Positions 48,873 to 58,596 of a stretch of DNA of 64,000 nt are shown in pieces. The notes beneath the pieces were generated by a model. The model was not told the DNA's origin. It saw nothing but the letters and a program-made list of their open reading frames with translations, and did not search any database. How positions within the stretch are numbered: the stretch's first letter is position 1; each line of letters opens with the position of its first letter. The stretch spans positions 68,748,522 through 68,812,521 of the forward strand of contig CM070877.1 in the NCBI GenBank assembly GCA_036365515.1. Reading direction: 5' to 3'. Made by a program: the position numbers and the translations under genes. The stretch comes from Torymus aiolomorphi (lineage: Eukaryota > Arthropoda > Insecta > Hymenoptera > Torymidae).

Positions 48873-48914
48873 TAGCCTGAAGAGGTTGGCAGACCAAGCC
48901 AACGAAACGTTGCT
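48873..48914 (+). ncRNA. Hammerhead-type ribozyme motif, canonical core (PLE4)
   Basis: CTGAAGA, stem II GTTGGC/GCCAAC, GAAACGTTGC. Confidence 0.7.
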
Positions 48915-49327
48915 TTTTCTAATGAAATCGTTGAATTTTTGATTTCTAATCCTCGCCTCCGTCAGATCGATTTAACTCATCACCTTCTTAGAAAAAATTG
49001 ACCATTTAGTTTGGGAGTTATAAGCATTTAAAAAAAAAAAACACGTTTTTGTTAATAACAAAATAACCGTGATAGCTAGAGAAATTTTTTTTTTTAAATA
49101 TAGGTTTTTTATGCTCTTTCGAACGCTACCCATCCGATTATAAAATTTAAATCCAATCATTAAAAAAAATCAAAAATAAATTCTTCGAAAATGAAAAATT
49201 CGACATAAAACAAAAACGAATCAGTTAGTCGTACAAAATTATTTTTTTTCCCGAATTTGGAATCAAAAAACAAAAAAAATGAGACCCGTCCGGTTAAAAT
49301 CGACCGCGTAAATCCGAAAATAAAGCG

Positions 49328-49329
<2 letters not shown>

Positions 49330-49389
<60 letters not shown>

Positions 49390-49393
49390 ACAC

Positions 49394-49470
<77 letters not shown>
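49330..49470. repeat. (CA)n microsatellite
   Basis: Pure CA apart from three CCC interruptions in the middle. The CVCVCV and THTHTH frames are artefacts. Confidence 0.97.
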
Positions 49471-49471
<1 letters not shown>

Positions 49472-49689
49472 CCATACAGACAGTTTCTAAAATCATGTGA
49501 CACAAACTTCTAACACCTTTATTCATGTTTCTAGAGCAATTTAAAGAAAATTAAAATGTTACTATTACAAAGCTTCTTCTATGAGGAAGCAAAATTGATA
49601 AATTATTTCGACATACATACCTACCTATTTTTTTTTTATTTATCGTGAAACTAATAAAATGTTACGTTTTTCGAAAGGATTCGAAATGT

Positions 49690-49850
49690 AAAGGATCTCC
49701 GGAGAAGTGCGGTCGTGCCTATAATGTAAAAACGAAGTTTTTACATAGGGAAGGGGCGGGCGATGAGCGAAGCGAGGAGCAGGTGTGTGTGTGGGGGCGG
49801 GGGGAGGGGGGCCGTGCCGAAGGCACGCAGGGGGGCTCGGCCCCCCTAGT
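49690..49850 (+). other. G-rich island with quadruplex potential and a C/G hairpin
   Basis: Contains GGGGGCGGGGGGAGGGGGG (about 49793-49811), a GTGCCGAAGGCAC hairpin and GGGGGGCTCGGCCCCCC. Composition is sharply different from both sides. It joins the satellite at about 49850. Confidence 0.65.
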
Positions 49851-50168
49851 TTTCTACCGGTAGATCCGTGCAAGTCGTGTTTGTCCTGAATTAACTGAAA
49901 AATGGTTCAGGCCACCCTCGAGTGCATATGATAGGTCGATTCGCTTGCTGCTGCAAAGCGGACCTAAAAGCTACTTTTATGTATCGCTACGCGGAGCCGA
50001 AATTAAATTTTGTTTCTATCGGTAGATAAGTGCGTTTGTCCAGAACTAATAGAAAAATAGCTCAAATCATCCTCCAGTGCATATAACCGGTAGATGAGCA
50101 TTCTGCTGCAAAGCAGCCCAAAAATCGACTTTATCAAAACGCGACGGCAAACCGAAATTAATTTTTGA
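49850..50168. repeat. ~160-bp satellite, part 3
   Basis: Two monomers of the array seen at 30975 and 37052, cut on the right by PLE5. Confidence 0.85.
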
Positions 50169-50519
50169 TGAAGGTATGACGCCATCCATTTTTATATTAA
50201 ATAGTTGAGAACGATCTTTGGAGGCAAAAAATTAAAAAGATCTTAGGTATTTATGGCAAAGTTTCATTGGCTTAGTACGCCAACCTCTGAGGCCTTTATT
50301 CAAACACAGAAATAAATTAACATATAAACCTTTTTTTGAAGAGAATTAAACAACAAAGTATAAATACAAAAATCAAAATTAGCGAAATTATAAACGTATA
50401 TATCATACGTCGATCAGATGTTATTCTCGACTGAAAACAATAGCACGTACACTGTATTTATAGACGTTGGACGATGATTAAATAAAGAGTTATACAGCAT
50501 CAAGTTCGTTAATAATAGG

Positions 50520-51090
50520 AAAATACATTGCACTTAGTCTTTGGATATCTTCCTTTTTATTAATACTATTTTGATTGCTTTTTATATAGATTATTTCGGA
50601 AATCAGTCTTTTTTATATTTGCTTTCAAAATCTAAGACAGATATATTTTCTTAATCGAACTCATGTTTGTTTTGCAATCGATGTGTACTGACAACAGACT
50701 CTTCCTTTTTGTTTGTTTCATGTTCATTAATGCGTGTATGTAACGATCTTTTAGTTTCTCCTATGTATGTAGCAGAGCAATTTAGGCAATCAAATTTATA
50801 CACCACATTAGTACGATCCCATTTTTTAGTTATGTCTTTGCCTAACCGAATGACCGAAGACAAACTTTTATTCAATAATGGGATTGTACAAATGCTATAA
50901 GATTTTAAAATACTATATTAGATAGACTATTAAAATCTTTGTTAAACGGTAAAGACAATTTTGGTAATTTTTCATCGTAATTTTGGTGCGTATTATGTGT
51001 ATAACCATACTTAATTTTTTTAAATCTAATTTCGATATGTTTTTCTATAAACCACATAGGATAATCATTGTTACGTAAAATCTTCTATAT
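50520..51090 (-). pseudogene. PLE5 RT thumb and GIY-YIG endonuclease, frame-broken
   Basis: Contains NDYPMWFIEKHIEIRFKKIK (thumb/connector), then KKWDRTNVVYKFDCLNC, SATYIGETKRSLHTRINEHE. Several shifts and stops. Confidence 0.78.
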
Positions 51091-51102
51091 GAGTTTTATA
51101 TT

Positions 51103-52399
51103 TTGATAGGTTGTTTGTATGTGTAATGAAACACGTGGATCCTTTTGAGCAAATTAAGTATTTTATTAGTTTACTATCAGTCGACGTTTCGGAATCAATC
51201 ATTGTAGGATACCCTTTTCCAGAGACTAATTAATTAAATTAACTAACAAATACGCCCAATTTCATAGCAATGTCAATACAAAAAGATTGAAAACGTAGCT
51301 CTCTCAACATTTTCTTTCTAACGTACGTCATATTTGCACATACTTGTCATTGTGTGTTGCTGTGAACAGGTCGTTACCCTCTCTCTATCCCTCTTCTTCT
51401 CTCTCGGTGTCGCAGTGCTGATCCAACACCAATACAATCAAATGAGTTTTTTGTCTTTTCAGACTGCTCGCAATTCAACTTTGATAGGTTGTTTGTATGT
51501 GTAATGAAACACGTGGATCCTTTTAAGCAAATTAAGTATTTTATTAATTTACTATCAGTCGACGTTTCGGAATCATTGTAGGATTCCCTTTTCCAGAGAC
51601 TAATTAATTAAATTAACTAACAAATACGCCCAATTTCATAGCAATGTAGTTGCTCGTCAATACAAAAAGATTGAGCACGTAGCTCTCTCAACATTTTCTT
51701 TCTAACGCACGTCATATTTGCACATACTTGTCATTGTGTGTTGCTGTGAACAGGTCGTTGCCCTCTCTCTATCCCTCTTCTTCTCTCTCGGTGTCGCAGT
51801 GTTGATCCAACACCAATACAATCAAATGAGTTTTTTGTCCTTTCAGACTGCTCGCAATTCAACTTTGATAGGTTTTTTCATGTGTAATGAAACACGTGGA
51901 TCCTTTTGAGCAAATTAAGTATTTTATTAATTTACTATCAGTCGACGTTTCGGAATCATTGTAGGATTCCCTTTTCCAGAGACTAATTAATTAAATTAAC
52001 TAACAAATAGGTCCAATTTCATAGCAATGTAGTTGCTACACTGCGATACCGAGAGAGAAGAAGAGGGATAGAGAGACGGCAACGACCTGTTCACAGCAAC
52101 ACACAATGACAAGTATGTGCAAATATGACATGCGTTAGAAAGAAAATGTTGAGAGAGCTACGTGTTCAATCTTATTGTATTGACGAGCAACTACATTGCT
52201 ATGAAATTGGGCGTATTTGTTAGTTAATTTAATTAATTAGTCTCTGGAAAAGGGAATCCTACAATGATTCCGAAACGTCGACTGATAGTAAATTAATAAA
52301 ATACTTAATTTGCTCAAAAGGATCCACGTGTTTCATTACACATACGAACAACCTACCAAAGTTGAATTGCGAGCAGTCTGAAAGGACAAAAAACTCATT
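51103..52399. mobile_element. Tandem PLE2-family pseudo-LTR cluster nested in PLE5
   Basis: Three direct pseudo-LTR units (GATAGGTTGTTTGTATG landmark at about 51105, 51483, 51867; periods 378 and 384) are followed by one inverted unit (about 52030-52399). TGAGTTTTATATT borders both sides (51090 and 52400), a 13-bp target duplication in the PLE5 RT gene. No RT or endonuclease inside. Each unit keeps the GTCGACGTTTCGGAATCATT hammerhead-like segment. Confidence 0.85.
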
Positions 52400-52410
52400 T
52401 GAGTTTTATA

Positions 52411-53357
52411 TTGTCTAAGTGAAAATTAGAATCTGAGAGTAAAAACGCCCTATCAACTAGGTTAAAAATAATATTCTTTTTTTGCTGTGTTGGATGATTT
52501 GAAAAATAATTGATTACACGTCCCGATGATGTCGGTTTTTGGTACCAATTTGTCAAAATTTTATTGTCAGTTCTAATTGATGTCATGTCTAAAAAATTAA
52601 TTTTTTTATTCTCTTCTATTTCACAAATAAATTTTAGATTTATGTCATACGCATTAAAAATTTTAATCACTGTGTCAATATGTTGTTTTTTAACACAAAT
52701 AAGCGTATCGTCAATATATCTGTAATAAAAAATAGGGGTACAGTCATAATGTATTTCTAATTCTGGTAAGCAATTCTTTTCCAAATCATCCATTACAATG
52801 TCCGCAAATAATGGTGAGATCTATGAACCCATCGGGGCTCCATAAATTTGTTGATAGGCTTGACCATTAAAAGTAAAAAACGTATTATTAAACAGAAAAG
52901 CGGTGCATTATTTTAATTCATCAAGCGGGATGTTACAGTGATTATGGATGGAAACCGCTCTTCTATCTAAACTATTCAACACTAATTCGCATGAGATGTT
53001 TGTAAATAACGACGTTACGTCTAATAACAGTAAAGTGTATTCATCCGTTATTATTATATTTTTTAATTTTTCTTTCAATTCGAAACTGTTATTGATATGT
53101 GAACTAGGCTTTGGCATCGCATTCTTAAGTTCCTAATATACTATTTTTGATAAGAAATACGTGGGGCTATTAACTAATGAAACAATAGAACGTAAGGGTA
53201 CATCAATTTTGTGAATCTTTGGTAATCCATAACATTTCGCCAGTGTCGTATCAGATTGAATTAAACAATTTTTATGAAAATTTTTATAGAAAAAACCATT
53301 ATTATTTAAATAATTTAACATACTATATGTTCCATCTCTTAAACGAGATGTTGCCAT
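52411..53357 (-). pseudogene. PLE5 reverse transcriptase, frame-broken
   Basis: Fragments in order on the minus strand: [20 protein letters not shown] (53357-53133), TLLLLDVTSLFTNISCELV (53117-52908, first catalytic Asp), then FYYRYIDDTLICVKKQH (YIDD box) and SSGRVINYFSNHPTQQK (52793-52411). Stops lie between the fragments. Continues as the thumb beyond the nested insertion. Confidence 0.85.
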
Positions 53358-54170
53358 GGTCTTCTAAAAAATTGGCGATATGAAAATTGAACCGGAGCAT
53401 TTGCGTTCAGGGGTGTAAAGTGTCTAAAATAGCGAGAAATAAACGAAAAAAATCGTTAAATAAATCACCACTCGGGAGTTTATTACTTTCAGACAAATTT
53501 GATGGCTAATATTTCTTCGAGATGTTACCGTACCGTTACAAAAAATTGGCCATATGAAAAAGGGGCTAAAATAGCGAAAAATACACGCTAAATATCGATA
53601 AAAAAATCACCACTCAGAAAGGACCCCGCACACAATGTATGGGAAAAAATCATCCGGTCAAATTGAACGAAACTTTGGAAAAAAATAGATCTTGAGGTCC
53701 TGAAGAAATCTATCTTTTTTCAATTTCGTTCAATTTGACCGAATGATTTTTTCCCATACATTGTGTGCGGGGTCCTTTGTTAGTTTCAGACAAGTTTTAT
53801 TACTGATATTTCTTCGAGATGTTGCCATGTCCTTGCAAAGAAATTGGCGATATGAAAATCGTACCGGAGTCTTTTCGTTCAGGGGTGTAAAGGGGCTAAA
53901 ATAGCTAAAAATATACGAAAAAAATCGAGAAAAGAATCACCACGTGGGAGTTTGTTAGTTTCCGACTAATTTAATGGTTGATATTTCTTCGAGATGTTGC
54001 CGTACCCTTGCAAAAGATTGGCAATATGAAAATTGAACGGGAGCCTTTCCGTTCGGGGATGTAAAGTGGCTAAAATAGCGAAAAATATATGAAAAATATC
54101 GATAAAAAAATCACCACTCGGGAGTTTATTAGTTCGAGACAAATTTTTTTAGACGGCCATGGAAACATCT
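53340..54170. repeat. ~175-bp tandem repeat
   Basis: CTTCGAGATGTTGCC...AAATTGGCGATATGAAAAT...GGGGTGTAAAG...CACTCGGGAGTTTATTAG recurs at about 53347, 53520, 53815 and 53991. One unit is split by the MITE at 53618-53778. Confidence 0.85.
53618..53778. mobile_element. 161-bp palindromic MITE
   Basis: Left AAAGGACCCCGCACACAATG, right its reverse complement; the two ~55-bp arms are nearly perfect, with a ~45-bp loop. Target duplication not clear. Inserted in the ~175-bp repeat. Confidence 0.75.
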
Positions 54171-55039
54171 GGAAGAAATATCAGCAATAAAATTTGTCTG
54201 AATTTCAAAAACTCTGCTGGTATAAATTTTTTTATCAGGTATTGTCTAGTCGGGATGGTTTTAGGGATGATTTGGGGGGGATAATCACTTTGTAACTTAT
54301 TTTGTAGTTTGTACATGTTTTATGTATATCTCTAACGGATAATATAAAAAAACCGAATTTGGAAATTTTCGATGTTTCGTTCACGATGAACGTTCAGAAC
54401 TTCAATCACATTGAAGCTCATTTTCAAGATTATACGAAAAGTAAAATTTAGGGACAAAAGTGATTTTTAGCAAATTTACTTAATTATTATGATTTTTAAC
54501 ATTTCTCATAATTTTTCGCAATTTTGAAATGCACGTAACTTTGCACAGATAGATTTAAGCAAGTGTAAGCTTGAATGAATACTCTTTTTTGCTACTTTAA
54601 TCTCTTTTTTGAGAAATGTTTGTCTGCACCTTTAAGAGCTTGCTATTGGTTAATCATCAGTGACTGCTTTTCGTTCATTTTTCTGTTAAAGTTTCATGAT
54701 AAAAATTAATGTGCGATTTAATTTGGCCACAAGACTGTTTTCCTGTGTTCCAAAATATTTCCTTTTATTATTATCACGGAATTGCACATATCTCTGAGTT
54801 GAAACATTTTCCAAATAACAAACGAGCTGTTACAGAAATAACAAAGTATTTACTTTCATTAAACATATTGTATCCACGTCAATATATCCTAACACCCAAC
54901 GATTTATAATTATACCTTTCAAAAATCCATCTCTATTTTCGTAAAACTTCCTTATATCGATTCGCTCGCAGAACTCCGCGCTGAGACCTAGGTCTTGAAA
55001 AGAAGAAAAACGGTGTACTAGGAATATTCTTTATTTATT
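54171..55039. other. AT-rich intergenic DNA, no gene seen
   Basis: No recognised coding; the 66-codon frame at 54709-54909 has no clear homology. Confidence 0.4.
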
Positions 55040-55350
55040 AATTAATAAGTAAGAATACTAGTAATTCATTCACTTTCTTATTTCACATTGGCATTTCTAA
55101 TTTACTTTCTATGGTTCATATGTATAATATTTTAATTCTTATTTAATACTTATAGTCGGCAAAAATCTTATTCAATCAATATTAAATAATAGCATGATAT
55201 GTGTGCATAATTTAATTTGTTTTTGCTTTTTGTAAAATTAACCTGAAGCTTCGATTTTCATTATTTTACCAATAAGATTATTTAACATCATAATAATAAA
55301 TCGTGCGCATTATCATGCGATTGTTGTGCTGGTTCTTTTCACGGTCGCTC
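55040..55350. repeat. Dispersed repeat R1, copy 2 (inverted)
   Basis: Inverse of 21968-22285. Confidence 0.75.
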
Positions 55351-55895
55351 GATGTTCAACCGTTCAAGCGCTGCCTTTCCCTTCACCTCTTCCCGCGCCT
55401 ATAAGCTACGCATATATTTTACGTTCCTTCTTTGCCGGCCTTTGTAATAACAAAGGCGAGCGCTGATTGATCGATTTCAATAATCAATTACAATTGCCCT
55501 AAATGATATAGAATTATTTTAGTATTTTTGCCATTGATATATGTTTGTTACCACTTTATCTGGATCATGTAAATTAACAACGCTCGCGCGCAGCAGCAGC
55601 AGCAGCCCCGGCATTTTTAACAAGTCTCGCACAACAATATCTCGCGGCACACTCATACTATCCCCTCTCGATTCGCTCGCTATTAATTTTAAGGCAATGC
55701 CAGTGTCTCGTGTCAAAAACCCTACTTACCCTCGGTGCGATTTTCAATATCTTGTGGCTTTTTGACAACTATTAACGAACGCCTGTCTCGTACTCGTTAT
55801 AATTTTTATATTTTATTGGCCGTTTTTAAAAATATAATTCACAACTTGCAACGTGTGAGACCCTACACAACTAAGTATCCCGTGAGATAAAGTCT
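55351..55895. other. GC-richer segment with short (CAG)n, unassigned
   Basis: (CAG)n at about 55592-55606. On the minus strand a strong donor-like GAG|GTAAGTAGGG occurs (rc of about 55727), but no exon could be completed. The minus frame 55519-55716 is not recognised. Confidence 0.3.
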
Positions 55896-55899
55896 CTAC

Positions 55900-56547
55900 C
55901 ATATCCTCGTTGAGAAAAATGTGCTGCGCAATACGGAAATAAAATCTATGTTAGGCTCGATTTCACCTCTAGCTGAACACCATCTTCGCACTAGAAATAG
56001 TTTCCTTTTTAACTTTGTAGAACGATGTATTATTTTTTAACTACTTGGTTGAAAAGGGTGCCATTTCCTTCCTAAAATGAGAATAAAAAATCGAGCATTT
56101 TGATCGTCTAGTGTACAGTAAGAGGAAGAGTAAATAGTCACAGTTTTTAAGTAATAATCAATTTCGACAAACAATTTAATAGATGGTCCAACTAAAGTCC
56201 AAGGCATAGTGATTATTTCTGTTTAGATGTGGTTATTAATCGTAAAAAGTCTTTGGTAAAGGGAGAATTCGATAGGATTGAGGAGAGGGAATTTAATGGT
56301 GTAAATAATAGAGTTTTGAGTAAATACGATTGATCCCTGAGCGAAACGGAAATCTAACAAATTATGATAATGTAGAACAATTCTTTTTTGGGAATAGATT
56401 TCTAACAAGTGGGTCCGAATATTTAGTATCTGCTCGTATGTGAGAATTTCTAAATCGAATAATTGTTCGGTAAAAAATAAACGATCTCTTGATTTTATTA
56501 TCCTTCACTAACAGAATCGATAGCGTCAGAATTAGTGCCACCTTCAT
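55900..56547 (-). pseudogene. Gypsy-like element, possible env remnant
   Basis: Just after the pol frame on the minus strand and overlapping it slightly, a frame starts with a signal-peptide-like [13 protein letters not shown]. It is followed in broken frames by a stretch resembling insect errantivirus envelope genes. Position (third gene, overlapping the end of pol) and hydrophobic start are the main evidence. Multiple stops; non-functional. Could instead be ordinary non-coding 3' DNA. Confidence 0.4.
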
Positions 56548-56998
56548 CTTCCTGCAAAGAAAAAGTTTTTCTTAGTCTCTTTGCGCTCGTTAAGTTGTAA
56601 TGGCGTGGTTGTCCATGAATATAACATTCTAATGAGGGGCCTTTTTGCTTTTGAATAAGTAATTTTTGATAACGCGGTGCTGTTTTCTTACGTTGCTGTT
56701 GATGGATTTTTATGTAAATTTCTTTATTTTGTAAATTTTCATTTGAATCATCAGATAATTTTTGTTTTTCTTTTTGTTTTTTGTACAATTCATTGTAGAA
56801 GGGTAAAATATCGTTTTTGCGGATTTCGTTATATTTTTCGATTGTGTCTGCTTCTGGTTCAATGACATGTAATTCCTCATACGGTCCATATAAAAGGGTG
56901 AATGGTGCAAAATTTGTGGAAGAATGAATGCTTTGGTTGTATATTAAGACGGCTGTAGTCATGTGATCTTTAATCGTCTCTCTGGGATTCTGATCTAT
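56498..56998 (-). pseudogene. Gypsy-like integrase, C-terminal part
   Basis: Minus frame opening with [19 protein letters not shown], the block following the catalytic Glu in Ty3/gypsy integrases (YN.SIHS..), then a charged, Lys-rich tail ending at 56498. On the other side of the insertion at 57007-58592 the same reading frame carries the catalytic core, so the two parts were once contiguous. No chromodomain is recognisable. Confidence 0.75.
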
Positions 56999-57622
56999 TT
57001 AAATACTGTGACAATGAATTTACTTTGGTGGAGAAGTATGTGGGGGAGGGATAGAGGGAAAGGCGATTTTGGAAGGGGCGCAAACGAATGTGCGCAAACA
57101 CTAGGATTTTAAATATATAAAAATAAATACTTCTTTATTAACGGAAATTTACACGGTTGAGCGCCAGCCGCACAGACGCGGTACGAGTTTTAGCTGTTCG
57201 CACACAGCAGTAAACCGCGAGTTTCGCTACGCGAGGCTCGACACACGCGCACTTGGTTTCTCGCACTCGCGGCACACCAGACTACTTACTTCGCACGCAG
57301 ATTTTTAATAGCTGAGAGGTAGACTGCTTTCGTGCTCTCCTACTTTTCTATTCCAAGACTACTTTAGCTAACTGCTAGACACACTACTTGCGCAATAAAT
57401 GATACTTATAGGTTCAAAGCCCAGTAGAGAGTGAGCGAGCGCGTCTCTCGAGCCCGCGCTGCAGCTCTCGGCCGTAGCTGTCGCAGCGCTCTCGCCGGTG
57501 CCCCCTCTCACCCCCTTGATCACCGCTTGCTCGTTCTCTCTCTCGTCTCTCCACGTGCGCGCTAGCTATCGGCGTCGCATCGACCAGCGCTCTCGTGCGC
57601 ACGCGCTTCGGCACACGACGAC

Positions 57623-57918
57623 ATGAATACGACGTACTTCGGAGTGTTAGTGGTGCTCTGCTGCTGGGGAAGACTGTGCGCTGCTGTCCTCGTTGTCATC
57701 CTCGGGGTTGGTGGCATACTTCTGTCCAGACTGATCGCACAGGACCTTCATCACTCTTCGAGGTTATGTTGCTCTGTTGTGGCTGTAGGTAAGGTCTGTG
57801 TGTCGCCTACACACACAATCTGCCTGTTTCTAATTATTAATTCTTTTCAGTAGTGCCCGATGATTGCTGTGGCTGCAGGAGATCCCGCTGTAGATGCTGC
57901 TGTAGACGCTGCCCCTAA
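57623..57918 (+). CDS. Candidate two-exon small Cys-rich membrane or secreted protein
   Basis: ATG at 57623 opens 55 codons, with a hydrophobic segment at residues ~5-35 (FGVLVVLCC, AAVLVVILGVGGILL). Exon 1 ends at CTGTAG|GTAAGG (57788/57789). The 62-bp intron ends TTCTTTTCAG (57850). Exon 2 (57851-57918) restores the frame and adds a basic tail with 8 Cys and many Arg in about 17 residues before TAA. Both splice sites are consensus and the frame is kept across them. Against it: it lies antisense inside a probable LTR, is only 77 codons long, and has no recognised homologue. No function is assigned. Confidence 0.35.
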
Positions 57919-58550
57919 ATGTTCCATAAGCGAGACACCAGGAGCTGAATACATGTAGCCCTCCACTTCAAGTTATTGCAGTGTCTTTCAGCAGGTTAGT
58001 ATCATTTCTATGTTGTAGTCTTGCTGTTCTTTAAACTAGTGTTCTTCTTACAGGAGGGACGTTCCATCCAGGGTGGTGATCTCGTGTTCGAGCGATCCCC
58101 ATCTCCATATGCGTTTGGCAGGTGATCATACAGAAAAGGCCATCGTTCCAAGAGCTTAGCCCAATTACTTTCACATATCCGTACAGTAAGTAGTTTATAA
58201 CCTATAGTAATTGTTTTTAATGTGATTTTCAGGTGCGATCTGGTCCAAGTATGAGGGAGAGATATCATAAGATTGGTATGGAGAGGCGACAGGGGGACAG
58301 TTGAGTGGCTACGGCTGCTAAGCCTCCTGCAATACAATCTGTCGCTGTTCTACAAGATCTTCTTTTTCTAGCCTAACAGAGAGTCGCATACTCTCTTATA
58401 CAAGGTACATCTATGTAGAGTAGGGAAAATATACGTAAGTGCTGTGTTAGAGGGAGGTCTATAGGCTACCTAGGGCCTGCTCGTCAATCTAGGTTTTTCT
58501 TGAGTGATAGGGTTTTCTGTTCGACTACAGTATTCTGTTCGTAGGTCGAA
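57851..58550 (+). other. Further splice-site pairs of the same candidate transcript
   Basis: Consensus donor/acceptor pairs enclose short introns at 57995-58053 (CAG|GTTAGT ... TTCTTACAG), 58186-58232 (ACA|GTAAGT ... GATTTTCAG) and possibly 58435-58530 (TAC|GTAAGT ... CGACTACAG). With intron 57789-57850 this would be a four- or five-exon RNA reading rightwards. No long frame is present beyond the stop at 57918, so these would be 3' UTR exons or a non-coding RNA. Confidence 0.35.
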
Positions 58551-58596
58551 TATCTATATACTGCTTATTGTAACATCAAAGTTGATGTTACAATAC

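Larger units (their letters stand above)
47516..49000. mobile_element. Penelope-like element PLE4: near-perfect 1.48-kb palindrome
   Basis: Two arms of about 735 bp (47516-48250, 48264-49000) face outward around a short spacer. Each arm carries a GIY-YIG endonuclease and a pseudo-LTR with a hammerhead-type motif (47600-47640 minus, 48873-48914 plus). No RT remains. This is the inverted-arm design of PLE1 and PLE3 with the unique RT segment missing altogether. It interrupts the ~315-bp repeat. Confidence 0.82.
50169..53357 (-). mobile_element. Penelope-like element PLE5, with nested PLE2-family pseudo-LTRs
   Basis: Minus order: RT (53357-52411), nested insertion (51103-52399), RT thumb (51090-50880), GIY-YIG endonuclease (50875-50520) and pseudo-LTR (50500-50169) with a decayed hammerhead-like motif at 50262-50300 (CTCAGAGG in place of CTGANGA). 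Bounded by the ~160-bp satellite on the left and the ~175-bp repeat on the right. Confidence 0.82.
57007..58592 (-). mobile_element. 1.59-kb TG...CA insertion, probable solo LTR, in gypsy integrase
   Basis: On the minus strand it starts TGTAACATCAACTTTGATG and ends TTCATTGTCACA; ATAC (plus strand 57003-57006 and 58593-58596) flanks both ends. TG/CA termini with a 4-bp duplication are typical of Ty3/gypsy LTRs. Read on the minus strand it has a CpG-rich promoter-like part (about 57640-57400) followed by AATAAA near 57130. Removing it leaves the integrase in one frame. Its first 26 bp form a perfect inverted repeat (58567-58592). The unusual length and the spliced-looking plus-strand transcript inside leave open a non-LTR explanation. 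Confidence 0.7.

Noticed and set aside
49160..49526. CVCVCV and THTHTH open frames
   Set aside because: Translation of (CA)n.
57414..57614. 67-codon Arg-rich minus frame
   Set aside because: Lies in the CpG-rich promoter-like part of the LTR; composition explains the open frame.
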